From assembly GCA_009783465.1 (NCBI GenBank), contig WRDM01000027.1, positions 1 through 37,294 of the forward strand: a stretch of 37,294 bases of DNA, given 5' to 3'. How positions within the stretch are numbered: the stretch's first letter is position 1; each line of letters starts with the position of its first letter. The translations under genes were made by a program, and so were the position numbers. The notes beneath the pieces were generated by a model. It saw nothing but the letters and a program-made list of their open reading frames with translations. It was not told the DNA's origin and made no database searches. The stretch comes from Phycisphaerae bacterium. GTDB lineage: Bacteria > Planctomycetota > Phycisphaerae > SM23-33. Below, one piece after another: positions 13,733 to 22,252 of the stretch.

Positions 13733-16700
13733 ATGGCGCGGTGGATAATACGGTCGGTGTTGGTGGCGATGTTGTTGGCGTCGCAAGGGTTGGTTGGCCC
13801 GGTGCGGGCCGACGGGCTTGGCACCGCGGGCGACGGCGTGGTTGTGGATGCGGAAACGGAAACGCAGCCGGCGACGCGGCCGGCCCTCCTGCCGGATCGA
13901 CGGCCGGGCGGACCGAGGGCCCGCCCGACGACGCGCCCGACGACGCGTCCGGCGGCGCCGGAATCGCCGGGGAAGGACTTGGCCGCCTGCGCCTCGCAGT
14001 ACTGGCGAGGCCAGTACGATGCCGCCGCCAAGGGCTTTGTCGCCTTGCAGGATGACGAAGCCACGCGGCTGGAGGCGTCGGTCGGGGCGGCCAAGGCGTT
14101 GGCGATGGTGGGCAAATACGGCGAGGCGTTGGCTGCGCTGGACAAGGCGGGGGCCAACGGCGAGAAGGATTACCGCTGGCAGCTTCAGCGGAGCGAGGTG
14201 TTGTTCACGGTGGGCGAGTACGCCAAGTCGCTCGCGGCGGCGGAGGCGGCGGATGCACTCCAACCGGATTTCGCGCCCACGCTGCTGGCACGCGGGCGGG
14301 CGCTGGAAGTGCTGGGACGCAAGCAGGACGCCATCGACGTCTACAACGCCATGGGCGCGATCGTGCAGGCGGGCGCGTACAAAAAAGACGCTCAGGCGCT
14401 GACGGCGATGGGGCAGATCATGGCCCGCCAGCAGGTGCTCACGGGTGCCAAGGCGTCGAATCAGGCGCAGAATATCCTTCAGAATTATTTCAACGAAGCG
14501 TATCAGGTCGCGGATAAAACGTATTGGCCCGCGGCGGTGGCGGCGGGGGAGTTTGCCCTTTCCAAGCACCGCGTGGATATTGCGCAGCGGGAGTTCCAGG
14601 TCGTCGAGCGGCTGAATCCCCGCGTGCCGGCCAGGCACGTCGGGCTGGCGACGGCGGCGCTGGAGGCGTGGCAGTTCGAGCGATGCCTCGACGAGGTGGG
14701 CAAGGCGCTGGCGATCAATCCCAATCACACCGACGCGCTGTTGGCCAAGGCCCAGTGCCTGATGCTGTGGCGGCGGTTCGACGAGGTCGCGTCGGTGCTC
14801 GACGCGGTGCTGGCGGTCAATCCGAATCACCTCGATGCGCTGTCGCTCTACGCAGCCGTCAAAATCCGCACGTATAACGACGACGAGGCCGCGCCGTTCA
14901 TCGAGCGGGTCAAGGCTGTCAATGAAAACTACGCGGGGCTGCCACAGGCGATCGGCGACTGGCTGGCCGCGGGTCGGCAGTTCAAAAAGGCCGAGCCGTA
15001 CCTGCTGGAGGCGCACGCGCTGGCGAAGGAAAGCGCTGGTGTGATGGCGAGCCTTGGCGGTATGTATTTGCAGACGGGTCAGGAGGACCAGGCCCGCGAC
15101 TGGCTGGCGGAGGCGTACAAAATCGACGACTACCGCCTCGACGTGGTGAACTACCTCAACCTGCTGAGTCGGCTGGCCACGTTCAACACGCGCGAGACGG
15201 AGCACTTCCTCATCAAGGCCGACCCGCGGATGGACGCGATCCTGCTGGAGCAGGTCGCCGACGCGATCGAGCAGATGGGGCGCGAAGTGTGCAGCGATTT
15301 CCGCTTCACGCCCGAGGAAAAAACGCTCGTGGAATTTTTCCCGACGCACGAACAGTTCTCGATCCGCATCACGGGCCGCGGCTGGATCGGCACGGTGGGC
15401 GCGTCCACGGGCACGGTGATCGTGATGGTCGCGCCGTCGTCGCGTCCCGAGGCCGTCTTCGGCAACTATCACTGGCTGGGCGTGTTGCGTCACGAGTACA
15501 CGCACACGGTCACGCTCGCCAAAACGCACAATCGCATTCCGCATTGGTTCACGGAGGCCTGCGCGGTCTTCCAGCAGCCCGACCGGCGGAATTATCAAGC
15601 CGTCCAGGAACTCATCCGCGCCAGCCGGCAGACGGCGGCGGGACTGAAGGAAGGCCCCGGTGTTCGGCCGTTGTATTCCATCAAGGACATTGACTGGGGT
15701 TTCATCCGCCCCAAACAGCACGCCGATCGCAGCCTGGCGTACGCGCAGAGCGAGTGGATGCTCGAATACATCATCTCCTCGCGAAAATGGGACACCGTGC
15801 TGACGATGCTCGACCTGTTCGCCGCGGGCAAGTCGCAGACGGACGTGTTCGCCGAGGCGCTGGGCGTGACGGAGGAGGCGTTCGACAAGGCCTTCCGCGA
15901 CTGGGCCAGCGGGCAGGTGCGGAACTGGGGCTTCGATCCCAACCCGCCGTCGGACGTGGCCTCGCTGAGGAAACAGGTCGACGCCAATCCCAAGGACGCC
16001 TCCGCCCTGGCGGACTATGCGTACGCGCTGGCAAACGGCGTCAGGCCGAATATCGGCGAGGCGGAAGCCTGGGCGCGAAAAGCGCTGAAGGAAAACGACA
16101 ACCACGTCCGCGGGCTTGAGGTGCTCGCGCAGTGCCTCTACGCGCGGAAGCAGAAGGACGAGGCGATGGACGTCGCCTTGCGGCTGCGGAACGTCCACGG
16201 CGAGTCGAAGATCGCGTTGCGGATTCTGGCGGAGACGTATCACGAAAAGCGGCTGTGGGACGAGTCGATCGCGGCGCTGAACGAGTACAAGCGGGTGGCG
16301 CCGCTGGATGAGTTCAGCTACACGCTGCTGGCGCGATGTTACGTGCAGATGGGTCAGCCGGACGATGCGATTCCGAATCTCATCGAGCTGCACACGCACA
16401 CGATGAACAATCCGTCGTTCGCGCGGCAGATCGCCGATTTGTACCGCACGCAGAGGAATTACACCGAAGCGTTGAAGTACTATCGCGAGGTGACGTACAT
16501 CAATCCGTACGACGCCAGCGCGTACCAGGCGATGGCGATGATCTGCCTGCGGAATCTGAAGGAGTACGACGCCGCCATCCGCCACGCCAAGGCCGTTACG
16601 CTGCTGGAACCCCAGAACGCCCAGGCCTGGCTGGCGCTGGCGCGGATCGAACTCTGGTCCGCCCAGGCCCAGTCCGCCAGCAACATCGACCTGCTGCTCC

Positions 16701-16792
16701 AGGCCAAAGAACACGCCGAACGAAGCGACCAACTCGAACCCAGCGACGACGCGAAGGAACTGCTCCAGGAAATCGACGAGGCGATGAAATAG
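13733..16792 (+). CDS. secreted TPR protein with peptidase-MA-type metalloprotease domain
   Basis: A 1019-residue exported protein. A signal peptide (residues 1-26, cut after VRA) is followed by a Pro/Arg/Thr-rich linker (about 45-75) and TPR-type helices to about 480. Residues about 490-690 resemble peptidase MA (gluzincin): RHEYTHTVTLA gives the HExxH zinc site (His587, Glu588, His591), and Glu608 in WFTEACA is the expected third ligand. More TPR-like repeats run to the end. The catalytic set is complete, so it may be an active periplasmic peptidase or a scaffold; substrate unknown. GGAGGTGA just before the ATG is a strong ribosome site. It appears to be monocistronic. Confidence 0.85.
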   Translation: MARWIIRSVLVAMLLASQGLVGPVRADGLGTAGDGVVVDAETETQPATRPALLPDRRPGGPRARPTTRPTTRPAAPESPGKDLAACASQYWRGQYDAAAKGFVALQDDEATRLEASVGAAKALAMVGKYGEALAALDKAGANGEKDYRWQLQRSEVLFTVGEYAKSLAAAEAADALQPDFAPTLLARGRALEVLGRKQDAIDVYNAMGAIVQAGAYKKDAQALTAMGQIMARQQVLTGAKASNQAQNILQNYFNEAYQVADKTYWPAAVAAGEFALSKHRVDIAQREFQVVERLNPRVPARHVGLATAALEAWQFERCLDEVGKALAINPNHTDALLAKAQCLMLWRRFDEVASVLDAVLAVNPNHLDALSLYAAVKIRTYNDDEAAPFIERVKAVNENYAGLPQAIGDWLAAGRQFKKAEPYLLEAHALAKESAGVMASLGGMYLQTGQEDQARDWLAEAYKIDDYRLDVVNYLNLLSRLATFNTRETEHFLIKADPRMDAILLEQVADAIEQMGREVCSDFRFTPEEKTLVEFFPTHEQFSIRITGRGWIGTVGASTGTVIVMVAPSSRPEAVFGNYHWLGVLRHEYTHTVTLAKTHNRIPHWFTEACAVFQQPDRRNYQAVQELIRASRQTAAGLKEGPGVRPLYSIKDIDWGFIRPKQHADRSLAYAQSEWMLEYIISSRKWDTVLTMLDLFAAGKSQTDVFAEALGVTEEAFDKAFRDWASGQVRNWGFDPNPPSDVASLRKQVDANPKDASALADYAYALANGVRPNIGEAEAWARKALKENDNHVRGLEVLAQCLYARKQKDEAMDVALRLRNVHGESKIALRILAETYHEKRLWDESIAALNEYKRVAPLDEFSYTLLARCYVQMGQPDDAIPNLIELHTHTMNNPSFARQIADLYRTQRNYTEALKYYREVTYINPYDASAYQAMAMICLRNLKEYDAAIRHAKAVTLLEPQNAQAWLALARIELWSAQAQSASNIDLLLQAKEHAERSDQLEPSDDAKELLQEIDEAMK

Positions 16793-16801
16793 GGTAATCG
16801 C

Positions 16802-16958
16802 CGCGAAGCCCGAATGATGGAACCCGAATGACGAATCAATGACGAATGGCTAGTGTCTGGACGGTTGTGTGGCGAGGCCACGTCATTGGCCATTCGGATT
16901 TCGTCATTGTTTCGAAATTCGGGCTTCGTCATTCGGGCTTCGTCATTCGGGCTTCGCG
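16802..16958. repeat. word-like palindrome ('CGAATGACGAA' arms)
   Basis: CGCGAAGCCCGAATGATGG at the left and the inverse of CGCGAAGCCCGAATGACGAA at the right enclose further words (CCCGAATGACGAATCAATGA). The arms differ in number of words, with about five on the right and three or four on the left. It shares the block CGAAGCCCGAA with the element at 34641-34796. Confidence 0.75.
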
Positions 16959-17026
16959 ATGGTTCTACCAACAAGCGTGACATGCCCCCGCGCCCCTTCT
17001 CCGTCTCGCCTCCCTTCCCCCGCGCG

Positions 17027-17032
17027 TATAAT
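17027..17032 (+). promoter_or_regulatory. -10 box before the baeRF7 gene
   Basis: A perfect TATAAT lies 24 bases before the ATG at 17057; no convincing -35 box is present at the usual distance. Confidence 0.4.
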
Positions 17033-17056
17033 TTTTTGGTCGGAAGGGACACAAAC

Positions 17057-18208
17057 ATGAACATACTTTCTCACGGGGACGTGCTTTGGCTGGCTTCGTT
17101 TCGTGATTCGCATTGCGTATCCATTTACATGCCGACCTTCTGGGGCATGGATCAGCGGCAGGGGCCGATCCGGCTGCGGAATCTGGTCGATGACGCCCAG
17201 TGTCGGCTGATCGCTCGCGGGCTGCGGGCACCGGCGGCACGCGAGCGGCTCGCGCCGCTTCGCGCGATGGTCGACGATCCCGACCTCTGGCGGCAGCGCG
17301 GCGGCAGCCTGGCGATTTTTGCCGCCGGCTCGACCGTGCGACGATTCCAGACGCCGCTGGAGATCGACGAACTGGTGGCCGTCAACGGCCGTTTTCACGT
17401 CAAGCCGCTACTGAACCTCCTGAGCGAGGACGGCCTGTTTTACGTGCTGGCGTTGAGCGCTCACGCGGTGCGGCTGTTGCAATGCACGCGGCACGCCGCG
17501 CGGGAGGTCTCGCTCGAGCCGTACGCCATTCCGCGGCGCCTCGACGACGTGCAGAAATATTACGAATATGAAAAGACCGTGCGGTTCCATGCCACCGGCG
17601 TCACGGGCGCGCGGCGAGGTGCGATGTTTCGCCGTACCGAAGGTTACGATCAGACGCTGCACAAGGAAGAGCTGGACCGTTTCGTGCAGGCCGTCGCGGG
17701 GGGTATGCATGACCTGCTGCGGACCGAGCGGGCGCCGCTCGTGTTGGCGTGCGTGGACAGGCTCTTTCCGATGTATCGCGCCCACAACGACTACGCCCAC
17801 CTCGCCGACCGCTGCGTGGGGGGCAATCCCGACCGCGCCGCCGCCGACACGCTTCGCGCCGCCGCCTGGGAGATCGTCGCGCCGCAATTCCAGACCAACC
17901 TGTTGGCCACGCGACGCCAGTTCGAGCGGGCGCTCGCCAAAGGCCTCGCCAGCAACGACGTCAAGGACGTCGTGCCCGCCGCCCACAGCGGCCGCGTCGG
18001 TCGACTGATGCTCCCTGCCGCCCCCGCGCAATGGGGCCGCTTCGACCCACGCAACGGCCGGGTCGAACTCCACGCCGCCCGACAGGATGGCGACGAAGAC
18101 CTCGCCGACCTCGCCGCCGTCTTCACGCTACGTAATAGCGGCACCGTCTACGGCCTGTCCGCCGGCGAACACCACGAGCCAGCCCTGGCGGCGATCTATC
18201 GGTGGTGA
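17057..18208 (+). CDS. bacterial archaeo-eukaryotic release factor family 7 (baeRF7) protein
   Basis: A 383-residue protein of the baeRF family 7 type, bacterial relatives of the eRF1/Pelota middle domain thought to act in ribosome rescue or translation quality control. Recognisable features are the N-terminal block VLWLASFRDSHCVSIYMPT, FYVLALSAHAVRLLQ in the middle, then APLVLACVDRLFPMYRAHN and the glycine-containing C-terminal GTVYGLSAGEH. No GGQ motif is seen. The ATG at 17057 follows a GGAAGGG site and a TATAAT box; the longer upstream frame is repeat sequence read by chance. The gene is isolated, between two palindromes. Family assignment is by pattern; the biochemical role of this family is not established. 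Confidence 0.72.
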   Translation: MNILSHGDVLWLASFRDSHCVSIYMPTFWGMDQRQGPIRLRNLVDDAQCRLIARGLRAPAARERLAPLRAMVDDPDLWRQRGGSLAIFAAGSTVRRFQTPLEIDELVAVNGRFHVKPLLNLLSEDGLFYVLALSAHAVRLLQCTRHAAREVSLEPYAIPRRLDDVQKYYEYEKTVRFHATGVTGARRGAMFRRTEGYDQTLHKEELDRFVQAVAGGMHDLLRTERAPLVLACVDRLFPMYRAHNDYAHLADRCVGGNPDRAAADTLRAAAWEIVAPQFQTNLLATRRQFERALAKGLASNDVKDVVPAAHSGRVGRLMLPAAPAQWGRFDPRNGRVELHAARQDGDEDLADLAAVFTLRNSGTVYGLSAGEHHEPALAAIYRW

Positions 18209-18213
18209 TTCTG

Positions 18214-18412
18214 AAAACGGGAGCTTGGTCTTCGTAGCGCATGGGTGAATAAGAACCATGTATTCGAAGGAAACTTTTCGTTGACTCGTTAATTCATTAA
18301 CTCGTCATTTGTGTGGGGTGGCACGAGTTAACGAATTAACGAGTCAACGAAAACAACCCTTCGAACAAACGGTTCCGATTCACCGACACGCCGCGAAACC
18401 TCGGCTCCCCTT
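18214..18412. repeat. 199-bp word-like palindrome ('GAGTTAACGAATTAACG' arms)
   Basis: Inner arms of 53 bases (18253-18305 and 18323-18375) match closely as inverted copies and contain TTCGTTGACTCGTTAATTC. The inverted similarity continues outward to about 18214 and 18412 (GGTGAATnnGAACC and AAAnGGGAGC blocks). The right end reads CCCCTTTTTCC, so it may terminate the baeRF7 gene. Its outer flank is related to that of 4360-4565. Confidence 0.8.
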
Positions 18413-18425
18413 TTTCCATCTTCCC

Positions 18426-18453
18426 TTGTCATCCGCCGCCGACCTGCTACCAT
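18426..18453 (+). promoter_or_regulatory. sigma-70-type promoter of pgk
   Basis: TTGTCA (18426-18431), 16 bases, TACCAT (18448-18453), 29 bases before the pgk start. Confidence 0.5.
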
Positions 18454-18482
18454 ATTGACAGCCTACGGAAAGGAAACATCAC

Positions 18483-19748
18483 ATGGCGAAGAAAACGGTT
18501 GCGGATATTAACGTGGCGGGCAAGACGGTGTTGATGCGGGTGGATTTTAACGTGCCGCTCAAGGACGGCAAGGTGGCCAACGACCGGCGGATCGTGCAGG
18601 CGTTGCCGAGTATCGAAAAACTCCTCGCCGGCGGCGCGAAGCTGGTGCTCATGAGTCATCTTGGCCGACCCGACGGCAAGTACGAACCCGACGGCTCGCT
18701 CGCGCCCGTCGTCGAGCATCTCAAAACGCTCGTCAAAGCCCCTGTCACGCTCGGGCCTAAAGAGGTCGTCGGCGCCGAGGCCGAAGCGCTCGCCGCGGGC
18801 CTGAAGGCCGGCGACATTCTCGTGCTCGAGAACGTACGGTTCCATCCGGGCGAGACCATGCCCGACAAGGCCAAGAAAAATCCCGACAAGAAACTCACGC
18901 CCGAGCAGCAGGCCACGCACGACGCGTTCGTCGCGGGGTTGGCGGCGATGGGCGACGCGTACGTCAACGACGCGTTCGGCACCTGCCACCGCAAGCACGC
19001 CAGCATGTACGGCGTGGCCAGGGCGATCCAGAAAAAAGGCGGCCCGGCCGTCGCGGGATTCCTCGTCGAGAAGGAAATCAAGTACCTCGCCGACGCCGTG
19101 CTCACGCCTCGCCGCCCGTTCGTGGCCATTCTCGGCGGCGCGAAGGTCAGCGACAAAATCAAACTGATCTCCGCCCTGCTGGGCAAGGTCGACCGCATCC
19201 TCATCGGCGGCGCGATGGCCTACACGCTGCTCAAGGCCAGGGGCGTTGACGTCGGCAGGAGTCGCGTCGAGGCCGACCAGGTCGAGGAGATGAAGTCGCT
19301 GCTGGCCAGGGCGGGCGACAAGATCGTCCTGCCGGTCGATCACGCGTGCGTGGAGACGTTCGATTTCGCGGCGATGAAAGGCTCGGCCCCGCAGATGAGC
19401 GGCGGCGTGGACATTCCCGCTAATCTGATGGGCATGGACATCGGCCCCAAGACGATCGCGGCGTTCGGGGCCATCATCGGCGACGCGAAGACGATCGTCT
19501 GGAACGGCCCGATGGGCGTGTTCGAGTCGGCCGATTTTGCGACGGGCACGCGCAGCGTCGCGGAACTGGTCGCGGCCGCCACGGGCCAAGGCGCCACCAG
19601 CGTCATCGGCGGCGGCGACTCCGCGGCCGCGGTGGAAGACATGGGCCTGGACGCCCAGATGAGCCACATCTCCACCGGCGGCGGCGCCAGCCTGGAATAC
19701 CTCGAAGGCAAGGACATGCCGCCCATTGCGATCCTCGACGAGAAATGA
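18483..19748 (+). CDS. pgk: phosphoglycerate kinase
   Basis: Cytosolic glycolytic enzyme, 1,3-bisphosphoglycerate + ADP to 3-phosphoglycerate + ATP. At 421 residues it is slightly longer than typical bacterial PGK (about 390-400) because of a lysine-rich insertion after LENVRFHPGE (KAKKNPDKKLTPEQQ, residues about 125-145). Family signatures present are RVDFNVPL (substrate), SHLGRPDG, NDAFGTCHRKHAS, LGGAKVSDKI, VWNGPMGVFE and the nucleotide loop GGGDSAAA. AAGGAAA serves as ribosome site. It is a single-gene unit between a palindrome with promoter and the hairpin at 19812. Confidence 0.97.
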   Translation: MAKKTVADINVAGKTVLMRVDFNVPLKDGKVANDRRIVQALPSIEKLLAGGAKLVLMSHLGRPDGKYEPDGSLAPVVEHLKTLVKAPVTLGPKEVVGAEAEALAAGLKAGDILVLENVRFHPGETMPDKAKKNPDKKLTPEQQATHDAFVAGLAAMGDAYVNDAFGTCHRKHASMYGVARAIQKKGGPAVAGFLVEKEIKYLADAVLTPRRPFVAILGGAKVSDKIKLISALLGKVDRILIGGAMAYTLLKARGVDVGRSRVEADQVEEMKSLLARAGDKIVLPVDHACVETFDFAAMKGSAPQMSGGVDIPANLMGMDIGPKTIAAFGAIIGDAKTIVWNGPMGVFESADFATGTRSVAELVAAATGQGATSVIGGGDSAAAVEDMGLDAQMSHISTGGGASLEYLEGKDMPPIAILDEK

Positions 19749-19811
19749 TTTCGCGGGGATTGAAAGGTTGAAGCAAAGGAGAAACGTTCGAATACGATGA
19801 ACGTTCCGCAA

Positions 19812-19859
19812 TGGCTCTGCCTGTCTTGGCCCCTGCCGAGGTCAAGACAGGCAGAGCCA
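19812..19859 (+). terminator. perfect hairpin after pgk
   Basis: TGGCTCTGCCTGTCTTG pairs without mismatch with CAAGACAGGCAGAGCCA around a short loop. It lies 63 bases after the pgk stop. There is no T-run, so its role as terminator or protective hairpin is uncertain. Confidence 0.55.
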
Positions 19860-19889
19860 ATCCATTTCTTGTGGAGATCGGAGGACTAA

Positions 19890-19934
19890 ATGATTGAAGA
19901 GAATTTGAAACTTTTTTGGCCGTGGGGCGTCTGA
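19890..19934 (+). CDS. possible leader peptide of 14 residues
   Basis: ATG at 19890 starts MIEENLKLFWPWGV and stops at 19934, 34 bases before the next gene. A GGAGG sequence lies five bases before the ATG, an ideal ribosome site and better than that of the downstream gene. It could be an upstream translated ORF affecting the propeller gene, or the start of a decayed gene. Nothing is known of its function. Confidence 0.35.
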   Translation: MIEENLKLFWPWGV

Positions 19935-19968
19935 GATAAGGTCAACACGAAATGAGAAGGACGGCCTC

Positions 19969-21558
19969 ATGAAGACAACGCGCGTAGTTGCATGTATCCT
20001 GGCGGCGGCATGTTGTGCGATGGTGAGTGCTCAGACAACTTCGGCACCGGCGTCGCAGCCGACTTCCACGCCGGCCGTATCGGCACAGCGTATCGCGGAT
20101 CTCGTGGCGCAGTTGGGCGACGACAGCCGGGCTAAACGCGAGCAGGCGACGCGCGAGTTGGCTGGGATCGGCCTGGCGGCGATGCCGGCCCTTCGCGAAG
20201 CCGCCAGGACCTCCGACCCCGAAGTTGCCCTGTTGGCCAAGGGCCTGCTGGAGTCCATCCCCGCGGCCTACGCCTCCACCTGCCTGCTCTGGAAAACACA
20301 ACTCCCCGACGGCCTGAATCGAACATTCCACCTCGTCGGTGACCTGGCTGTCGTTTACAATAACAGCGACGGCAAGCTGCACGCGTACGGACTGGCCGAC
20401 GGCGAGAAGAAATGGGAGTTCCAGACCGGCCATCCCGGCCAAAACCACGCGCCGCCGGCCATGGCGACGGTCGGCACGGTACTGGTCACTCACGTCGTTG
20501 ATTACAGCGACAATCCCGAAGGCCTTCAGGAACCCCAGGATCCTCCCATTGATTACCCCGTGCAACTGGTGGCGTTGGAACCCGCCACCGGCAAGGTGCT
20601 CTGGCGATACGAGGCCGGGCGTCTCTTCTGGTATCGTCTGTTCAGCGATGGGGAAAAACTCTTCCACGTCAATAAAAACCGCCACGTTTGCCGCCTGTCG
20701 CCCAAAGACGGCACGATCCTGTGGACGCTGGATGTGCCAAAACTCATCGGCGCCGATCCGGAAGACACGCAACTACGGCACATCAAAATCGAAAAAGATG
20801 TCTGCCTGGTTAGCATCATATACGGCAAGGACAACGGGTCGATGAAGTGGCGTCGCACGGTGATCGTGGAGGCTGACACGGGCAAAATACTGTGGGAGAT
20901 CAAAACCCCCGACCCTGACGTGTACTACGTCGCCGAGGACACGGTCGTGAACGAGCGGTTGTACGTCAGACTGTGGAAATACGGCAGTAAGCCATCCACC
21001 ATAGAGTACCTTCCGCTCAAATTGTACGACCTCAAGAGCGGCAAAGAGCTGCCGATGACGGAGCAGGACCGGAAAGAATGGGAACGGGCAAAGCTCTATG
21101 ACATCATCGGCTGGGGAGTCACGGCTGCGATCGGGGATCGTATCGTGCGTGACAATACGTCCACGCTGGACGTGTACGATCTCGCCACCGGCAAGCGGGT
21201 CTGGACGCACACGCTGCGCGAGCGCGTCGACGACACCCGGATCGCTGTGGGATACAGCCGAGAGAGCTGGTTGACGCCGCCGGTAGCATACGAAAATGCG
21301 GTGTTGACGCTCGTCGACGACGGGCTGCTGGCGCTGGACCTCAAGACGGGCACGCCGCTGTGGAAATACCCGCTGGCAACCGTCATCACTCACGGGCCCG
21401 TGGTGCGGGGGGACATCGCCTGGTTCATCACCGACGATGGCGACACCAAGCCCCTCAGCCACGAACGCAAACCCCGCTACCTCTACGCCCTGGACCTGGT
21501 CAAAGCCAAACGCCTCGGCCCGCCGGATGACGAAATCGTCGAGGTGGGAGAGAAGTAA
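19969..21558 (+). CDS. exported PQQ-like (BamB-type) beta-propeller protein
   Basis: A 529-residue secreted protein. A signal peptide (residues 1-21, AMVSA then QTT) is followed by a short Thr/Ser/Pro linker and a HEAT-like helical hairpin at about 40-95 (LVAQLGDDSRAKREQATRE, DPEVALLAKGLLES). Then comes an eight-bladed-type propeller with the recurring ALDLKTGTPLWKY / DGEKKWEFQT / ATGKVLWRYE motif of the PQQ-like superfamily. Such proteins in planctomycetes are mostly periplasmic and of unknown function. The calcium/PQQ residues of true quinoprotein dehydrogenases are not evident, so a binding or scaffolding role is more likely. It lies five bases upstream of arfB and may be cotranscribed with it. 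Confidence 0.85.
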   Translation: MKTTRVVACILAAACCAMVSAQTTSAPASQPTSTPAVSAQRIADLVAQLGDDSRAKREQATRELAGIGLAAMPALREAARTSDPEVALLAKGLLESIPAAYASTCLLWKTQLPDGLNRTFHLVGDLAVVYNNSDGKLHAYGLADGEKKWEFQTGHPGQNHAPPAMATVGTVLVTHVVDYSDNPEGLQEPQDPPIDYPVQLVALEPATGKVLWRYEAGRLFWYRLFSDGEKLFHVNKNRHVCRLSPKDGTILWTLDVPKLIGADPEDTQLRHIKIEKDVCLVSIIYGKDNGSMKWRRTVIVEADTGKILWEIKTPDPDVYYVAEDTVVNERLYVRLWKYGSKPSTIEYLPLKLYDLKSGKELPMTEQDRKEWERAKLYDIIGWGVTAAIGDRIVRDNTSTLDVYDLATGKRVWTHTLRERVDDTRIAVGYSRESWLTPPVAYENAVLTLVDDGLLALDLKTGTPLWKYPLATVITHGPVVRGDIAWFITDDGDTKPLSHERKPRYLYALDLVKAKRLGPPDDEIVEVGEK

Positions 21559-21563
21559 CGCCC

Positions 21564-21977
21564 ATGCAAATCACGCCCGACATTTCGATTGACGACGGCC
21601 TGTTGCAGTGGGAGTTTGTTCGCTCGGGCGGGCCTGGGGGGCAGAATGTCAACAAGGTGTCGACGGCGGTGCAGTTGCGGTTTGACCTGGCCGCTTCGTC
21701 GCTGCCGGCGGATCTGAAGCGGCGGCTGGCGACGTTGGCGGGAAAGAAACTCACCGCCGGCGGGGTGCTGGTGATCGACGCCCGCGTGCATCGCAGTCAG
21801 GCGCAGAATCGACAGGCCGCCCTCGAACGATTGGCCGCGTTGATCGCCCAGGCGGCGGTTCGGCCAAAACCCCGCCGCGCGACCAAACCCACCCTTGCCA
21901 GCAAACGGCGACGCCTCGACGCGAAAAAACACCACGCCCAAACCAAACGCCTGCGAGGGGCGGCCGGCGAAGAGTAA
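21564..21977 (+). CDS. arfB: alternative ribosome-rescue factor ArfB (YaeJ-type peptidyl-tRNA hydrolase)
   Basis: A 137-residue protein that releases stalled ribosomes by hydrolysing peptidyl-tRNA. The catalytic GGQ loop is in SGGPGGQNVNK (GGQ at 25-27), with VQLRFD following as in ArfB. The C-terminal tail is strongly basic (KPRRATKPTLASKRRRLDAK), the element that enters the empty mRNA channel. The missing domains and short length separate it from RF1/RF2. It starts five bases after the propeller gene. Together with the baeRF7 gene at 17057 it gives two translation-rescue-type genes within 5 kb. Confidence 0.92.
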   Translation: MQITPDISIDDGLLQWEFVRSGGPGGQNVNKVSTAVQLRFDLAASSLPADLKRRLATLAGKKLTAGGVLVIDARVHRSQAQNRQAALERLAALIAQAAVRPKPRRATKPTLASKRRRLDAKKHHAQTKRLRGAAGEE

Positions 21978-22033
21978 CGCCCGTAGAGCAAACGTATGTG
22001 CATTTTCCAGTTTTTCGCATGACCTTCGTATTC

Positions 22034-22151
22034 GGCGCCACTGGCCGCAGGCCCTGCCATTTTGCGTTGTAAAACGGTGTGAGCGACGGAACGTTTCGCT
22101 TGTCACAACGATCTACAACGCAACATGGCAGGGCCTGCGGCCAGTGGCGCC
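22034..22151. repeat. 118-bp palindrome related to the inner module of the long palindromes
   Basis: Arms of 38 bases (22034-22071 and 22114-22151) pair almost perfectly; they begin GGCGCCACTGGCCGCAGGCC. The block GCCACTGGCCGCA is shared with the inner arms of copy A. The centre (GTGTGAGCGACGG ... CGCTTGTCAC) is itself roughly palindromic. Confidence 0.8.
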
Positions 22152-22217
22152 TGCGTATGAATTCCGTACGAAAAAGAGGGAGATGCATGCGTTTTCCCTG
22201 TGCCACTCGCAAATCCC

Positions 22218-22246
22218 TTGCGTTACGTCGCGATCGTCCCTACGCT
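22218..22246 (+). promoter_or_regulatory. sigma-70-type promoter, probable leaderless start for the DUF962 gene
   Basis: TTGCGT (22218-22223), exactly 17 bases, TACGCT (22241-22246), then six bases to the ATG at 22253. No ribosome site precedes the start. Confidence 0.55.
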
Positions 22247-22252
22247 TTGGCG

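Noticed and set aside
13691..16732. 1013-codon minus-strand frame over the TPR protein
   Set aside because: It is rich in Arg, His and Val as shadows in GC-rich genomes are; the plus strand has a signal peptide, TPRs and a zinc site.
16853..17056. Upstream extension of the baeRF7 frame
   Set aside because: It reads through the word palindrome; a TATAAT box and ribosome site lie directly before ATG 17057.
22034..22151. Palindrome considered as an integron attC site
   Set aside because: No attC core sites (RYYYAAC/GTTRRRY) in the right positions and no integrase; similarity to the repeat family explains it.
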